The position numbers were made by a program, and so were the translations under genes. The notes under the pieces were generated by a model. The model had not been told where the DNA came from. It did not search any database and saw only the letters and a list, made by a program, of their open reading frames with translations. Source: Anticarsia gemmatalis (Eukaryota; Arthropoda; Insecta; Lepidoptera; Erebidae). From it: a stretch of DNA of 64,000 nucleotides. The DNA lies in NCBI RefSeq assembly GCF_050436995.1, contig NC_134764.1:5642001-5706000 (forward strand), read 5' to 3'. Shown here in pieces: positions 41,201-47,707 of this stretch (its first letter is position 1; every line of letters starts with the position of its first letter).

Positions 41201-41968
41201 GTTTGAAAAATATTTATGAAATGATTATAGTCAGAAAACATACAATTTGTGTCTTTCTAAAATAACCATGAATGAAAAATAAAACAAAAGTCAGATAATT
41301 TCACAGTTTCATTTCTATTCAGTCTAGTAGTCAACCATAGCCAACTAAAATTACCATGCATCATTTTGTATGCAGTAGGAAAAAAATATGTTTTGGCACA
41401 CATTTTATTCAGCATATTTTAGTTTTGGCTATTTTTCTAAATTTGTTTTACTAGGTATTAAATGCTATATAACTTATAAGTTTAAATCTAGGTAGGTATT
41501 TAAAACAAATCTTTCTCAGGCCCTTAATTTCACACCTTACCAACTAAGTAGGTAGGTAGTATGGATTTTTAAAAAGTGAGTGAATGAGTGAATGTCCAGT
41601 GTACAGGCCAGAAAAAAGTAAACAAACCTGTTACTCATGAACCGGATGTTTATGTTGTTAAGTAATACATAAATCACGTCCTATATAACATGTTCTGCTG
41701 CAAATAAATATTGGTTTTAAAAAGCCAATATTTGGTTGGAATTTGGTTGACATTTCTTTACTTTTACACTGGTATAATCGTCGACGGATAAAAACGGTGA
41801 ACTGAGTGAATCATCAAAATAAAACGAAAGTAAAGTTTGAACGGTAGTGTTTCAGGACTTGTTGAATTATCACAAACTTACCTTATCAAAAATTCTCCGC
41901 CAGTACAAGTCTGACCGTGATGGAGTCAGCGGCATTGAAACGGTCGTCTCTCTTTGTCCTGAAGGCAT
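14390..41968 (-). CDS. rho-4: Rhomboid-4-like intramembrane serine protease with EF-hands, complete
   Basis: Six coding exons: 41968-41882, 29733-29475, 17594-17360, 15877-15664, 15129-14979, 14541-14390. All junctions are GT-AG and phases agree; the sum is 1098 nt, 365 residues plus stop. Two canonical EF-hand loops (D31-E42 and D69-E80) precede the rhomboid core. Core motifs are the WR pair (183-184) of the L1 loop, HLVVN (H197, N201), GASGG with nucleophile S249, and YVAHLAG with catalytic H309. NWS-M after the catalytic helix and CWPP before the first membrane segment resemble the RHBDL1/RHBDL3/Drosophila Rho-4 group rather than Rho-1. Rhomboids of this group cut single-pass membrane proteins such as EGF-type ligands, and calcium binding to the EF-hands is reported to stimulate them. 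Two introns are about 12 kb, the rest short. An in-frame TGA three codons upstream supports the start. Confidence 0.92.
14979..15129 (-). CDS. rho-4: rho-4 coding exon 5 (catalytic histidine)
   Basis: Acceptor TTTCCAG, opening with NWSEMEF in phase 0. It ends with YVAHLAGAVA plus one base before GTAAGA. H309 in AHLAG is the partner of S249. Confidence 0.92.
15190..15325 (-). repeat. Retrotransposon-tail fragment
   Basis: Contains ATGAGGGAGGGGCTAGGTCT and GTCCAAGTGCGGGTTGAAGA, a block shared with 51200-51400 in the same orientation and, in part, with 8150-8235 in the opposite one. Confidence 0.5.
15367..15463. mobile_element. Small MITE-like inverted repeat
   Basis: Arms 15367-15395 and 15435-15463 are 29 bp exact complements (core GCAACGGGTCTTAAA) around a 39-base loop. 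It sits inside rho-4 intron 4 and would fold in the pre-mRNA. Confidence 0.6.
15664..15877 (-). CDS. rho-4: rho-4 coding exon 4 (catalytic serine)
   Basis: Acceptor TTTTTCCAG; the first base completes a Gly codon. It contains HLVVN, VPLEMVH and GASGGVYAL, and ends ATIIM before GTAAGA. S249 of GASGG is the nucleophile. Confidence 0.93.
15878..17359 (-). other. rho-4 intron 3
   Basis: No coding exon recognised. It includes one copy (about 15965-16075) of a dispersed repeat whose inverted relative is at 25225-25345. Confidence 0.65.
15965..16075 (-). repeat. Dispersed repeat, copy 1
   Basis: Shares, in inverted orientation, ACTAGCTCGGAAAGGGGGTA and GAGCCTTATGAGAAGAG with 25225-25345, with point differences between the copies. 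Confidence 0.5.
17360..17594 (-). CDS. rho-4: rho-4 coding exon 3 (first membrane segment and L1 loop)
   Basis: Begins in phase 1 after TTACCCAG, completing the Gly codon left by exon 2, and ends in ...TYMLVHV plus two bases before GTGAGT. It encodes CWPPAICMILISLVEIVLF, the first membrane helix, and the conserved WRFITY of the L1 loop. Confidence 0.9.
20160..20205 (-). repeat. Retrotransposon-tail fragment
   Basis: Contains ATTGTCCCACTGCTAGGGAG, the reversed form of the 'cagcagtgggac' tail seen at 22950-22975. Confidence 0.45.
20519..20577 (+). mobile_element. Truncated Lep1-type Helitron (5' end only)
   Basis: Begins TCTATACTAATATTATAAAG and runs through GAACGCGCTAATCTCAGGAA, then stops abruptly where the 3' end of an antisense SINE begins. 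The rest of the Helitron is absent. Confidence 0.65.
20578..20833 (-). mobile_element. tRNA-derived SINE, copy 1
   Basis: The minus strand has an A-box-like CTCGGTCGGTGG (20821-20810) and B box GGGTTCCATTCCC (20783-20771), spaced as in a tRNA. A non-tRNA body follows, ending CCTCTGCCTACACCTTGGGG and GCGTGATGTTATGTA. The body and tail match the SINE at 34005-34262. A functional tRNA is unlikely because the acceptor stem does not close. Confidence 0.7.
21345..21380. repeat. Perfect 16 bp hairpin
   Basis: GCGGGGAATGCCTAGT, a GATA loop, then the exact complement. It is much GC-richer than its surroundings. It is too short for a typical pre-miRNA. Confidence 0.6.
21837..21904. repeat. Short inverted-repeat element
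   Basis: TGACTCACTCACCA (21837-21850) and its exact complement (21891-21904) flank 40 bases. It may be a very small MITE. Confidence 0.45.
22786..22997 (+). mobile_element. Non-LTR retrotransposon ORF2 C-terminal fragment and tail
   Basis: A partial reading frame gives RGRPRRRWHDDI, the GRP-x-x-RW-x-DD-I block near the C-terminus of moth non-LTR reverse transcriptases. It is followed by GCTTTTGCCCAGCAGTGGGA, a TAA-containing stretch and an A-rich tail. The frame appears disrupted and 5' truncated, as usual for dead copies. RTE-like versus other clades cannot be settled from this piece. Confidence 0.65.
23460..23605 (+). repeat. Dispersed moth repeat (retrotransposon 3' region)
   Basis: Carries GAGTATCGTGTCAAAACCCA and the ATTCAGCTGCTTCTCGTAAG / GCAAGCCGACTCCA block, a diverged relative of 12299-12395. 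Confidence 0.5.
24221..24410 (+). mobile_element. Non-autonomous Helitron-like element, second family
   Basis: Ends in GACAG-loop-CTGTC (a short terminal hairpin) followed by GGGTCCGCTAGT, the CTAG plus T expected at a Helitron 3' end. The internal CACTGAACTTCTCTTAAACG differs from the Lep1-type copies. The 5' boundary is approximate. Confidence 0.55.
24916..25105 (-). mobile_element. Lep1-type Helitron, variant copy
   Basis: Opens CTAGCTGACCCGCGCAACTT on the plus strand but continues with a different interior (TTCATACAAATTGGTTTAGT), as in the element at 26228-26693. The right boundary is uncertain. Confidence 0.6.
25225..25345 (+). repeat. Dispersed repeat, copy 2
   Basis: Reverse-complement relative of 15965-16075. 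It contains CTCATAAGGCTCTACCC and TTCCGAGCTAGTAGTAG. Confidence 0.5.
25640..25862 (+). repeat. Helitron/SINE-like fragment
   Basis: The right end reads ATTCCACGGGAACGCAGACG then GAGCCGCGGGCAAGAA, a terminus recurrent in moth interspersed elements. The fragment at 36440-36600 has a diverged version (GCGAGCAAAAGCTAGA). Confidence 0.4.
26228..26693 (+). mobile_element. Full-length Lep1-type Helitron carrying an X-box and a microsatellite
   Basis: Begins TCCATACTAATATTATAAAT and ends GCGCGGGTCAGCTAG, flanked by T. It contains a (TCTG)n run (26260-26294) and a perfect palindrome GTTGCCATGGCAAC (26483-26496). It sits in the same transcriptional unit as rho-4 but in the opposite orientation. Confidence 0.7.
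26260..26294. repeat. (TCTG)n microsatellite
   Basis: About eight to nine uninterrupted tetramer repeats inside a Helitron. Confidence 0.9.
27845..27902. repeat. Two adjacent hairpins
   Basis: AATATTGATGT / ACATCAATATT around a 3-base loop runs into ATATTATGAAGCAGGAC / complement around a 4-base loop (stem 17 bp), sharing a few boundary bases. Neither matches a known RNA. Confidence 0.55.
27971..28096. mobile_element. MITE with imperfect inverted repeats and TAA/TTA ends
   Basis: The left end is CCCGGTTTCAGAGGTACTTA then GTTTAGCGGTAGTTTATCT; the right end is its near complement ending AGAAACCGGGCATTA. The arms are about 40 bp. Only 70 bp separates it from the paired hairpins. Confidence 0.6.
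29475..29733 (-). CDS. rho-4: rho-4 coding exon 2 (two EF-hand loops)
   Basis: CTCTTTTCAG acceptor, then YDRDNDGRISYVEL in phase 0; the second loop is DRDNSGYLDFKE. The exon ends RRGPVDTT plus one base before GTAACA. Both loops have Asp/Asn/Ser at the coordinating positions and Glu at position 12, so both should bind calcium. Confidence 0.92.
30771..31011 (-). mobile_element. Lep1-type Helitron
   Basis: Plus strand CTAGCCGACCCGCGCAACTT to AATATTAGTATAGA, with an internal (AAAC)n run (about 30959-30984). It has a small internal deletion after TTGCGTCACA compared with the 4817 and 35079 copies. Confidence 0.7.
34005..34262 (+). mobile_element. tRNA-derived SINE, copy 2
   Basis: A-box-like TGGCGCGGTCGGTAGTG (34012-34028) and B box GGGTTCGATTCCC (34057-34069), with tRNA-like spacing. 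The body shares GGCAATAGGCTAGCTCACTA and the CCTCTGCCTAC...GCGTGATATTATG tail with the minus-strand copy at 20578-20833. Confidence 0.7.
35079..35324 (-). mobile_element. Lep1-type Helitron
   Basis: Complete: plus strand CTAGCTGACCCGCGCAACTT to AATATTAGTATAGA. Closely similar to the copy at 4817-5085. Confidence 0.75.
36440..36600 (+). repeat. Interspersed-element fragment
   Basis: Contains ACTGGATCGGGCTGAAATTC, CCAAGGGGATAAAATAGGAG and GCGAGCAAAAGCTAGA, blocks typical of a moth non-coding repeat. An 85-codon frame over it (36488-36745) is attributed to the repeat and not to a gene. Confidence 0.45.
37470..37718 (+). mobile_element. Lep1-type Helitron, diverged
   Basis: Begins TCTGTACTAATATTATAAAA and ends GGTGCGCGGATCAGTTAG, so the terminal CTAG is mutated to TTAG. 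It is older than the other copies. Confidence 0.65.
41882..41968 (-). CDS. rho-4: rho-4 coding exon 1
   Basis: 29 codons, MPSGQRETTV to WRRIFDK, then a GTAAGTTT donor. The last residues are the entering helix of EF-hand 1; the calcium loop begins with the next exon 12 kb away. An in-frame TGA lies just upstream of the ATG. Confidence 0.88.
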
Positions 41969-42546
41969 TTTCACTCAAAAATATCTCACGTAACTTACGA
42001 AAATGTGAAAATTATTACGCTAACTAGAACATCATAACACAACCGGATAAAAGGCACAATGGCAATCGAGCATGATCGATTAACCCTCGACAATATATGA
42101 TAAGATAAAGTCTTTAAGAAAAACTTGATATTACGCGATAATCTTTAACAAAGTCGTGTTTATTTCGTTTAATAAATACGACAAACACTATCGCAGTACC
42201 GTTAGCAACTGACTGACAAACAGTGTATGACACTGACGTTTATACTTCGCTTGGCGTTGGTGTCATTGTATTCCTTTCCACGGTAGTTTCGTTTGAACAT
42301 TAAGTATTTTCTACTTTAATGTTGATTTTATAATTTCTCACTATTTTCATTACGCACTCAAGAAAGATAAAAATATTGACTTGAAATATGAATTTTTGTG
42401 ATTTTATATTGTTAATAGTGGTTGCAGGATCGTAGCGTCGTATTCCCTTGTTCGTTACCATGGTGATTATGTCAGTAGTGTCAAATTAATCAAAACATTG
42501 CAAATAACCTAAAACGTGTACAGTGGGTGCTATAAAAAATCGAAAA
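41969..42546. promoter_or_regulatory. Divergent promoter region between rho-4 and MKS1
   Basis: 578 bp separate the two start codons. Both 5'UTRs and transcription start sites must lie here unless a non-coding first exon exists elsewhere. The only motif I can name is an X-box at 42454-42467, nearer MKS1. No TATA box is convincing. Confidence 0.6.
42454..42467. promoter_or_regulatory. X-box-like RFX site upstream of MKS1
   Basis: GTTACCATGGTGAT, one base from the GYTRYC-N(1-3)-RRNAAC/RAC half-site pattern of RFX/DAF-19 targets. It lies 80 bp upstream of the MKS1 ATG, within the distance where X-boxes of ciliary genes act in nematodes and flies. Confidence 0.6.
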
Positions 42547-42623
42547 ATGAATGACTTTAATCGTTTTAATAAGGTATCTGGGATATACTGGCTAAAAAAA
42601 GGTTTGAGCGATCTCAAAATAAA
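42547..42623 (+). CDS. MKS1: MKS1 coding exon 1
   Basis: MNDFNRFNKV onward, 25 codons plus two bases, donor GTAAGT. An ATG four bases downstream is in another frame and soon stops. The exon joins exon 2 across a 99-base intron to give ...DLKIKIKLKPQDG. Confidence 0.75.
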
Positions 42624-45600
42624 GTAAGTGATTGTTATGAATGCAAAATCAGTTGCCGGCTGCGATAAATTTTTGACTTGTATTATCTTTGTAAGCACCT
42701 TGTTTTTGTTCTAATTTTATAGGATCAAGTTAAAACCACAAGATGGGATTATATCTCTACCTAAATTCGAGGATTATTCAAAAGGTTCGAATGCTTTGAA
42801 CTTAGAAAACACTACAGAAGAGTACACATTCAAATGGCAAGAAAAAGTCTTTAGTTGTTGGGAAGTGCAGCGGTATACGGACCACCATAACTGCATTACG
42901 GAGACAGAATTAAACTACCATGAACAAATAAATGATATAGATTATAAACCTGGTAAAATATTCACTTATATCCATGAAGATTATTACTTGCCATTGCCAT
43001 TAGACTGTAAGAAAAAAAAAGATGGTATATTGAAATTAGATTCGTATATGGAACAACTAAGTTTGAATGACCCAATAGCCAGAGTTTTTGGTGGTGAGAC
43101 AATATCTACAACACATTTGTTCAAGAGTGAAGAAAACTTAGATGTGGATCAGGAGGAATGGATAGCTATGCATGTTGTGTATGATAGCTCTGATTATAAT
43201 GAGTAAGTAGTCACATTATCATAGACAATACTTTTACCTATTATTCTTGCTAGGTATCCTTTTGTTCTTCATCTTTAAAGTCTATTAAAGAAAGGAATAA
43301 AGTATTAACAAGGAATTTGAAAATCTTGAATTCTAACTTGTGGGCATTTGCAAGGTTTGATAGGGTTTTAGCGGCCTTCAATATTGACTGATGATTAATT
43401 AGTAACAAATGTAGCAGTTTACAATTACTGGAGTCTGCCTGTGACAGTGGTCAAAGCAATTTGATCAGAACATCAGGTAAACAAATAAGGTATTAACTTT
43501 AATATTCAATCCAGTTATATCAGCTGCAAGATAGGTTTATCCGGATTTTTTCGTTTTTATAATAGAGCTTTGTATAAATTTAAGGGACAAGCACCTAATC
43601 TTCAAACAAGAGGTGACTCTACTATCGCTATACCACAACATCTCACAAAACTACCTGATAATTACTCCAGATGTTAATAACTTGGAGCTAAATCCTTATT
43701 GTGTGGAGACTCTGTCCGGAGTGCTGCTGGGCTACCAGTATGCTGTGGAAGTTGAGTTCAATGATGTTGAGAGTGGGGAGGAGTTGGTATTGTTGGTAGG
43801 TGTATTACAATTTATGTGTCATTTCATGGGGCTAGGGCTAGGGCACATTTCAAAGACTGCTGCATGACCTACAAGTATTTTTAAAATAATTAAATTTTGT
43901 TAACCCTGGCGATTGATTTGTAATTTAAATTTTTGTTGAGTGTTGTGATTCACAGTAGGGGTGTCTGAGTTCCAGAGTTCAAATTTAATTATAATTAAAT
44001 AGATCATATGTTATTTCATATAACTTTGAATTTTAATGCACCAAGTAGGTACTTATATGCTACCATATGCTAGATAGCTTAAACAAAAGCATTGAAACAA
44101 TTACGCGTATCTTATTATCATATTTTATTTAACATTTCAAAATAATTTCCAGCTAAAGAAACTACACAAGAGATGGGAGAGGAAACAGAAACACTTGCTG
44201 AACTTCTACATGCCACCCCTTGGCAAGAAGCAGTATTACATCTCATTAGAAATATTGACTGCTACAGGATTTGACATGGACAATCTTTATATCGAATTTG
44301 ATATAAAGGTAAATATTAAATACTTTTAAAAGCATATGTTATATAATCTATGCGTTCTTAAATATATTTTTTTATCCAAATCCAGCTGAAGCATTTTTAA
44401 GAATATTTTTCCTTTACATTTTAGAGAAATCCAGACTAAAAGAAAATTTTGTGAAGTGGGAGGGTCTACTGTACGAAAAAACAAATTGCATATTCAAAGA
44501 ACATTTTGATCTATAAATATTCAGTGGTGGTCTCTAGCTTGCAACCTTCGCTTATTGTGCTATGTTTAAGTCTAATCATTTATATGCAATCCCATTGTTT
44601 CTGGTAATTTCAGGTACCAGAGGAGCTAGAATGTAAAGATATTTTGCAAGGACGCACACATATAAGTGAGGCTGCTACTGTAGATAACATTGAAGAATGG
44701 AGTTTTGGACATGTTATAGAATTTAGCTTAGAAATGGACTCTGGAACAGGTTTGTTACTCTAAACATTTACCAATCCAACCAGTCCATTACTAGCCACAT
44801 AGTATAGACCAAAGTATTCTGTGGCCTCTTCTCAGAACGTCACTTCATACAGTATATCCATTGCAGCATAATTATATGACACCTAGTCCAGAGTAGTCTA
44901 AATTAAAACCTCTCTTTACAGAATCTTAAATCCTACTGATAATAATAAAGGTTTAGATACAAAAAATAGGTGCCTATCAAATCAAATAATATATGCAGGA
45001 CAAAGACTGTCTGACTTGACTGACGCAATCATGCGTGTCTGATTTATCGCTTTTTTGTGACGCATCATTCATAAATGCGTTAGTTTATTCAATAAGTATT
45101 ATGAAATAAATAGTAATTAAAAGACAATAGATACCTACTTTGTGTGTAATGTTTTACGCAAAAGAGGAAAAGTGTGGTGGAATAAAAAATAGATGTCTCC
45201 TTAATAATTACCTACTGTTTTTAGTAAAATCATACTAACTTTTAGGTCTGTGATCGTTTGCATATATTGATCTTCTATATGGGAGGCGCGCAGGTTAATT
45301 TTTTCAAGTTGAGCTTCATTGTCAACATTGAAATACGCTTTAGAAAATCTTCGTTCTCTACGATACCTTAGTTATAGTCACAGAAACTATCAAGTACTCA
45401 CCTATTTGAGCGCAACAATATTTTTAATACCGAATACTTATTTCAGAAGCGACTCCTCTCAAGTTCTTCATGGAAGCGATATCAACCGACTGGTGGGGGC
45501 GCCACCGGACCGAAGGGTACTGTTACTTGCCTCTCCCTCTGGAACCTGGCTGTTTCACTCAGGAGCTGACGTGCCGGAGACCAGAGGAGATCAACTCAGT

Positions 45601-46235
45601 GGAGGCTAAGAGCAGACGGTTCTTTTTAGGAGGATGTCATTTGATTAAGGATTTGAATGTGCTTGTTGAACCTCAGACAAAGGTAAGATTTATGATGTTG
45701 GTTATTGTTAGTTGAAGTGAAGTGACGAGTTTATGAATAAGTACTAGATAGACCAAGACCATGTTGTATGATTTTTTCAATATAACTACGAGATATTGCA
45801 ACTAACAAAAACGTTACTAATTTGTCTCCGTGTCAAACATTTGAAACGGTTCAGCAGTTTAACCGTGTAAGAGTAACCGACAGACGGTAGATCTTGCAAT
45901 TGTAATAATAGGGCAACCCGGCAACCTATCTATTTAATACATATCTTCATAATTGTTTTTGAATCCCAATAAGAAAAACAAAACACTTCTTTCAGGACGC
46001 AAACTTCACATACATAACAACTGGCTCTATCAAAGTCCGTTGGAACATCATCTCACAGACCCATATAGGTAACATGGGCACGACACTGGTAGCCCCAGTT
46101 TCTGGAGGAGCCAGTACAGCATCAGCACTCCTGAGGGGAGCTGAAGCAGCACTACATAAGTACAAACAAGCGAGAGCTAGGCTTGCGGCTGCTACGAAAC
46201 AGATTGGGGATGTTCATGGAGAAGGTGATGGGTAG
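42547..46235 (+). CDS. MKS1: Meckel syndrome type 1 protein homolog (B9 domain), complete
   Basis: MKS1 is a soluble component of the MKS module at the ciliary transition zone, acting with B9D1, B9D2 and the tectonics to gate membrane-protein entry; in insects this concerns sensory cilia and sperm. Seven coding exons: 42547-42623, 42723-43202, 43585-43795, 44153-44308, 44614-44749, 45447-45682, 45996-46235. All are GT-AG, phases agree, total 1536 nt (511 residues plus stop; human MKS1 is 559). Diagnostic stretches are WQEKVFSCWEV and GKIFTY in the N-terminal region. The B9 domain, about residues 284-480, contains GFDMDNLYIEF, EGYCYLPLPLEPG, RRFFLGGCHLIKDL and GSIKVRWN. The C-terminal tail is Ala-rich and charged. 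It is divergent from rho-4 and convergent with the coiled-coil gene at 47474. Likely RFX-controlled, given the X-box. Confidence 0.92.
42723..43202 (+). CDS. MKS1: MKS1 coding exon 2
   Basis: Acceptor TTTTATAG; it ends SSDYN plus GA before GTAAGT. It carries the WQEKVF motif, GKIFTYIHEDYY and an IAMHVVYD segment that corresponds to the HIMADLG region of vertebrate MKS1. Confidence 0.9.
43585..43795 (+). CDS. MKS1: MKS1 coding exon 3
   Basis: The acceptor chosen is AATTTAAG, the only nearby AG that keeps phase; the exon reads (E)DKHLIFKQEVTLLSLY to SGEELVLL, then GTAGGT. AG at 43564-43565 was excluded because it breaks the frame. Confidence 0.8.
44153..44308 (+). CDS. MKS1: MKS1 coding exon 4 (B9 start)
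   Basis: Acceptor ATTTCCAG, 52 codons, donor GTAAAT. It ends in TATGFDMDNLYIEFDIK, the first strands of the B9 domain. Confidence 0.9.
44614..44749 (+). CDS. MKS1: MKS1 coding exon 5
   Basis: Acceptor AATTTCAG, opening VPEELECKDILQGRTHIS and ending EMDSGT plus one base before GTTTGT. It aligns with the VELP...GVTQTCTT segment of human MKS1. Confidence 0.87.
45447..45682 (+). CDS. MKS1: MKS1 coding exon 6 (B9 core)
   Basis: Acceptor TATTTCAG, 78 codons after the split Glu, donor GTAAGA. It contains DWWGRHRTEGYCYLPLPLEP and FFLGGCHL, the best conserved B9 blocks. Confidence 0.92.
45996..46235 (+). CDS. MKS1: MKS1 coding exon 7 (terminal)
   Basis: Acceptor TTCTTTCAG, DANFTYITTGSIKVRWNI onward to TAG at 46233-46235. 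The last 40 residues are rich in Ala, Arg and Lys, like the helical tail of the family. Confidence 0.9.
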   Translation, partial: DANFTYITTGSIKVRWNIISQTHIGNMGTTLVAPVSGGASTASALLRGAEAALHKYKQARARLAAATKQIGDVHGEGDG

Positions 46236-46814
46236 GAAAAGGTGCATTGAACTATGGAAAAGTATTTTCGTGTAATTGTGAAGCTTTACACACAAGCTCT
46301 TTCGCGCGTTCTTAGGAGCGTACAGGATTACGCACGGGAAAGACGGCGCGCTCTTCGCTCACGTTTTCTTCGCGGGCTTGACAGATGAGCGCGGCGCGCG
46401 TTCTTTCCTTTCCCCTTGCACACCCTTTACACGCACGCTCTTTCACGCGTGATTGTTGCTTCACGAAAGAGACGAAGAGAAAAGATTTTTGGGTTGTCTG
46501 GTCAGTTATAGATTCGTGAAGAATACTGATGATAATGCTAGTGGACTGGCCGGTTGTCGGGAATGAAAAGATGTTAAGAAAGATGTGGGTTTTGACTTGT
46601 ATGAGAAATATATTATGATAACTCTTCAATATGCAATAACTTGCCAAAAGTAAGAGAACGACATGGCAATGTATGGTGATACTTTGGGACCTAAGAAGTA
46701 GGGAGAAGTAAAACAAAATACAGAGAGTAAATAATTTATGTGCAGTTATTAAACACGTTACAAAAAATTACGTTTATTTTTATTTTCCGTTTCAAATTGT
46801 CCAAGATGGTAAGA

Positions 46815-46820
46815 AATAAA
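46815..46820 (+). terminator. Candidate MKS1 polyadenylation signal
   Basis: AATAAA about 580 bp past the MKS1 stop codon. It is the first clear canonical hexamer I noticed; an earlier variant signal may be used instead. Confidence 0.35.
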
Positions 46821-47127
46821 TAATTTTGCAAGGGAAGATCCTTTACTATCGGCTAATTACGTATTACTTGCTTGAACATTATAAAACAGAGTATTTAAGC
46901 CACTAAGAACCGTCGACTGAATGTTGGTAATCAATTATTTTCTTACAGTTTTCTTGATGTTAGATTATTTCTAGCTGAGAGACTCATTTGTCCAGTCATT
47001 GTCGACAGCTCGTTAAGGCTTTTAATCTAATTAAATTACAAGACACTTTTAGAGGTAGTTTTCATTACAAATACATTAAAACATAAGTCACACAAGTTAT
47101 AATACATTTACACGCTTAAATTATACA

Positions 47128-47133
47128 TTTATT
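47128..47133 (-). terminator. Candidate polyadenylation signal of the coiled-coil gene
   Basis: AATAAA on the minus strand, about 340 bp beyond the stop codon at 47474. Confidence 0.35.
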
Positions 47134-47473
47134 TGTCATCTAATGGCTACGTTTTAGTGATTTTGTACTTTTTAACTCGATAAGGGATGTCTAACGTTTG
47201 TAAATCACCGATTGTACTGTTAAAAAGATATGAAATTGCACGGAGGCGATGAAAATCTGATGTGTAACTACCATTAAGCTTTTCTGGTATTATTATAATT
47301 ATCCTGTCTTCTTTGGTATTTAAATTGCTTTATGTTCTACCAAATGAGTATATCTAGATTAAAGATTATAAAGAAGTTCCAAGTAGATAAATACTGTTTT
47401 TGCTGATCACCGTGAAGTTGAATTAACTATTTAGTAAAAGGTGATTGTAGGTTCAATTATAAACTTAAATCGT

Positions 47474-47707
47474 CTAACGAGCCGACCTTCCCGATCGTAT
47501 AGCTTCACGTAACTGTTCAGTGAAGGCAGCTAGCTTCCTCCCGTGGCGTCGCTTGGCCTCTCTCGCTCGGAGCAGCTTGACGGAGCGCGCGTCGGTGAGC
47601 GCAGCCCGCGCCGCGTGGTGAGCGCGCCGAGCTGCGTCAAACGCTGATACCTCTTGACGGAGGAGGGAACTCTCCCAGGTGGAGAGGGCGTTGGATATTG
47701 CTACACG
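47474..47707 (-). CDS. Coiled-coil gene terminal exon
   Basis: Acceptor TTCCTTACAG, 77 codons plus TAG: RVAISNALSTWESSLLRQEV onward, then Ala/Arg-rich helix and EAIRSGRSAR. GC-rich and CpG-rich compared with its surroundings. Confidence 0.8.
   Translation of the reverse strand, partial: RVAISNALSTWESSLLRQEVSAFDAARRAHHAARAALTDARSVKLLRAREAKRRHGRKLAAFTEQLREAIRSGRSAR

Larger units (their letters stand above)
29734..41881 (-). other. rho-4 intron 1 (12.1 kb)
   Basis: No host exon recognised. It contains Helitrons (30771-31011, 35079-35324, 37470-37718), a tRNA-derived SINE (34005-34262), a small hairpin (34569-34623) and a TE-like fragment (36440-36600). About 31.0-34.0 and 37.8-41.8 kb show only AT-rich unique-looking sequence. 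Confidence 0.7.
46236..47473. other. Convergent 3' interval between MKS1 and the coiled-coil gene
   Basis: Non-coding. It includes a GC-rich block (46295-46480), a candidate MKS1 poly(A) signal AATAAA at 46815-46820 and a minus-strand AATAAA at 47133-47128 for the opposing gene. The 134-codon minus frame at 46312-46716 lies in the GC-rich block and shows no family features. Confidence 0.6.

Noticed and set aside
46312..46716. 134-codon minus-strand frame
   Set aside because: It spans a GC-rich repeat-like block and AT-rich flank; the composition changes abruptly and no domain is visible.
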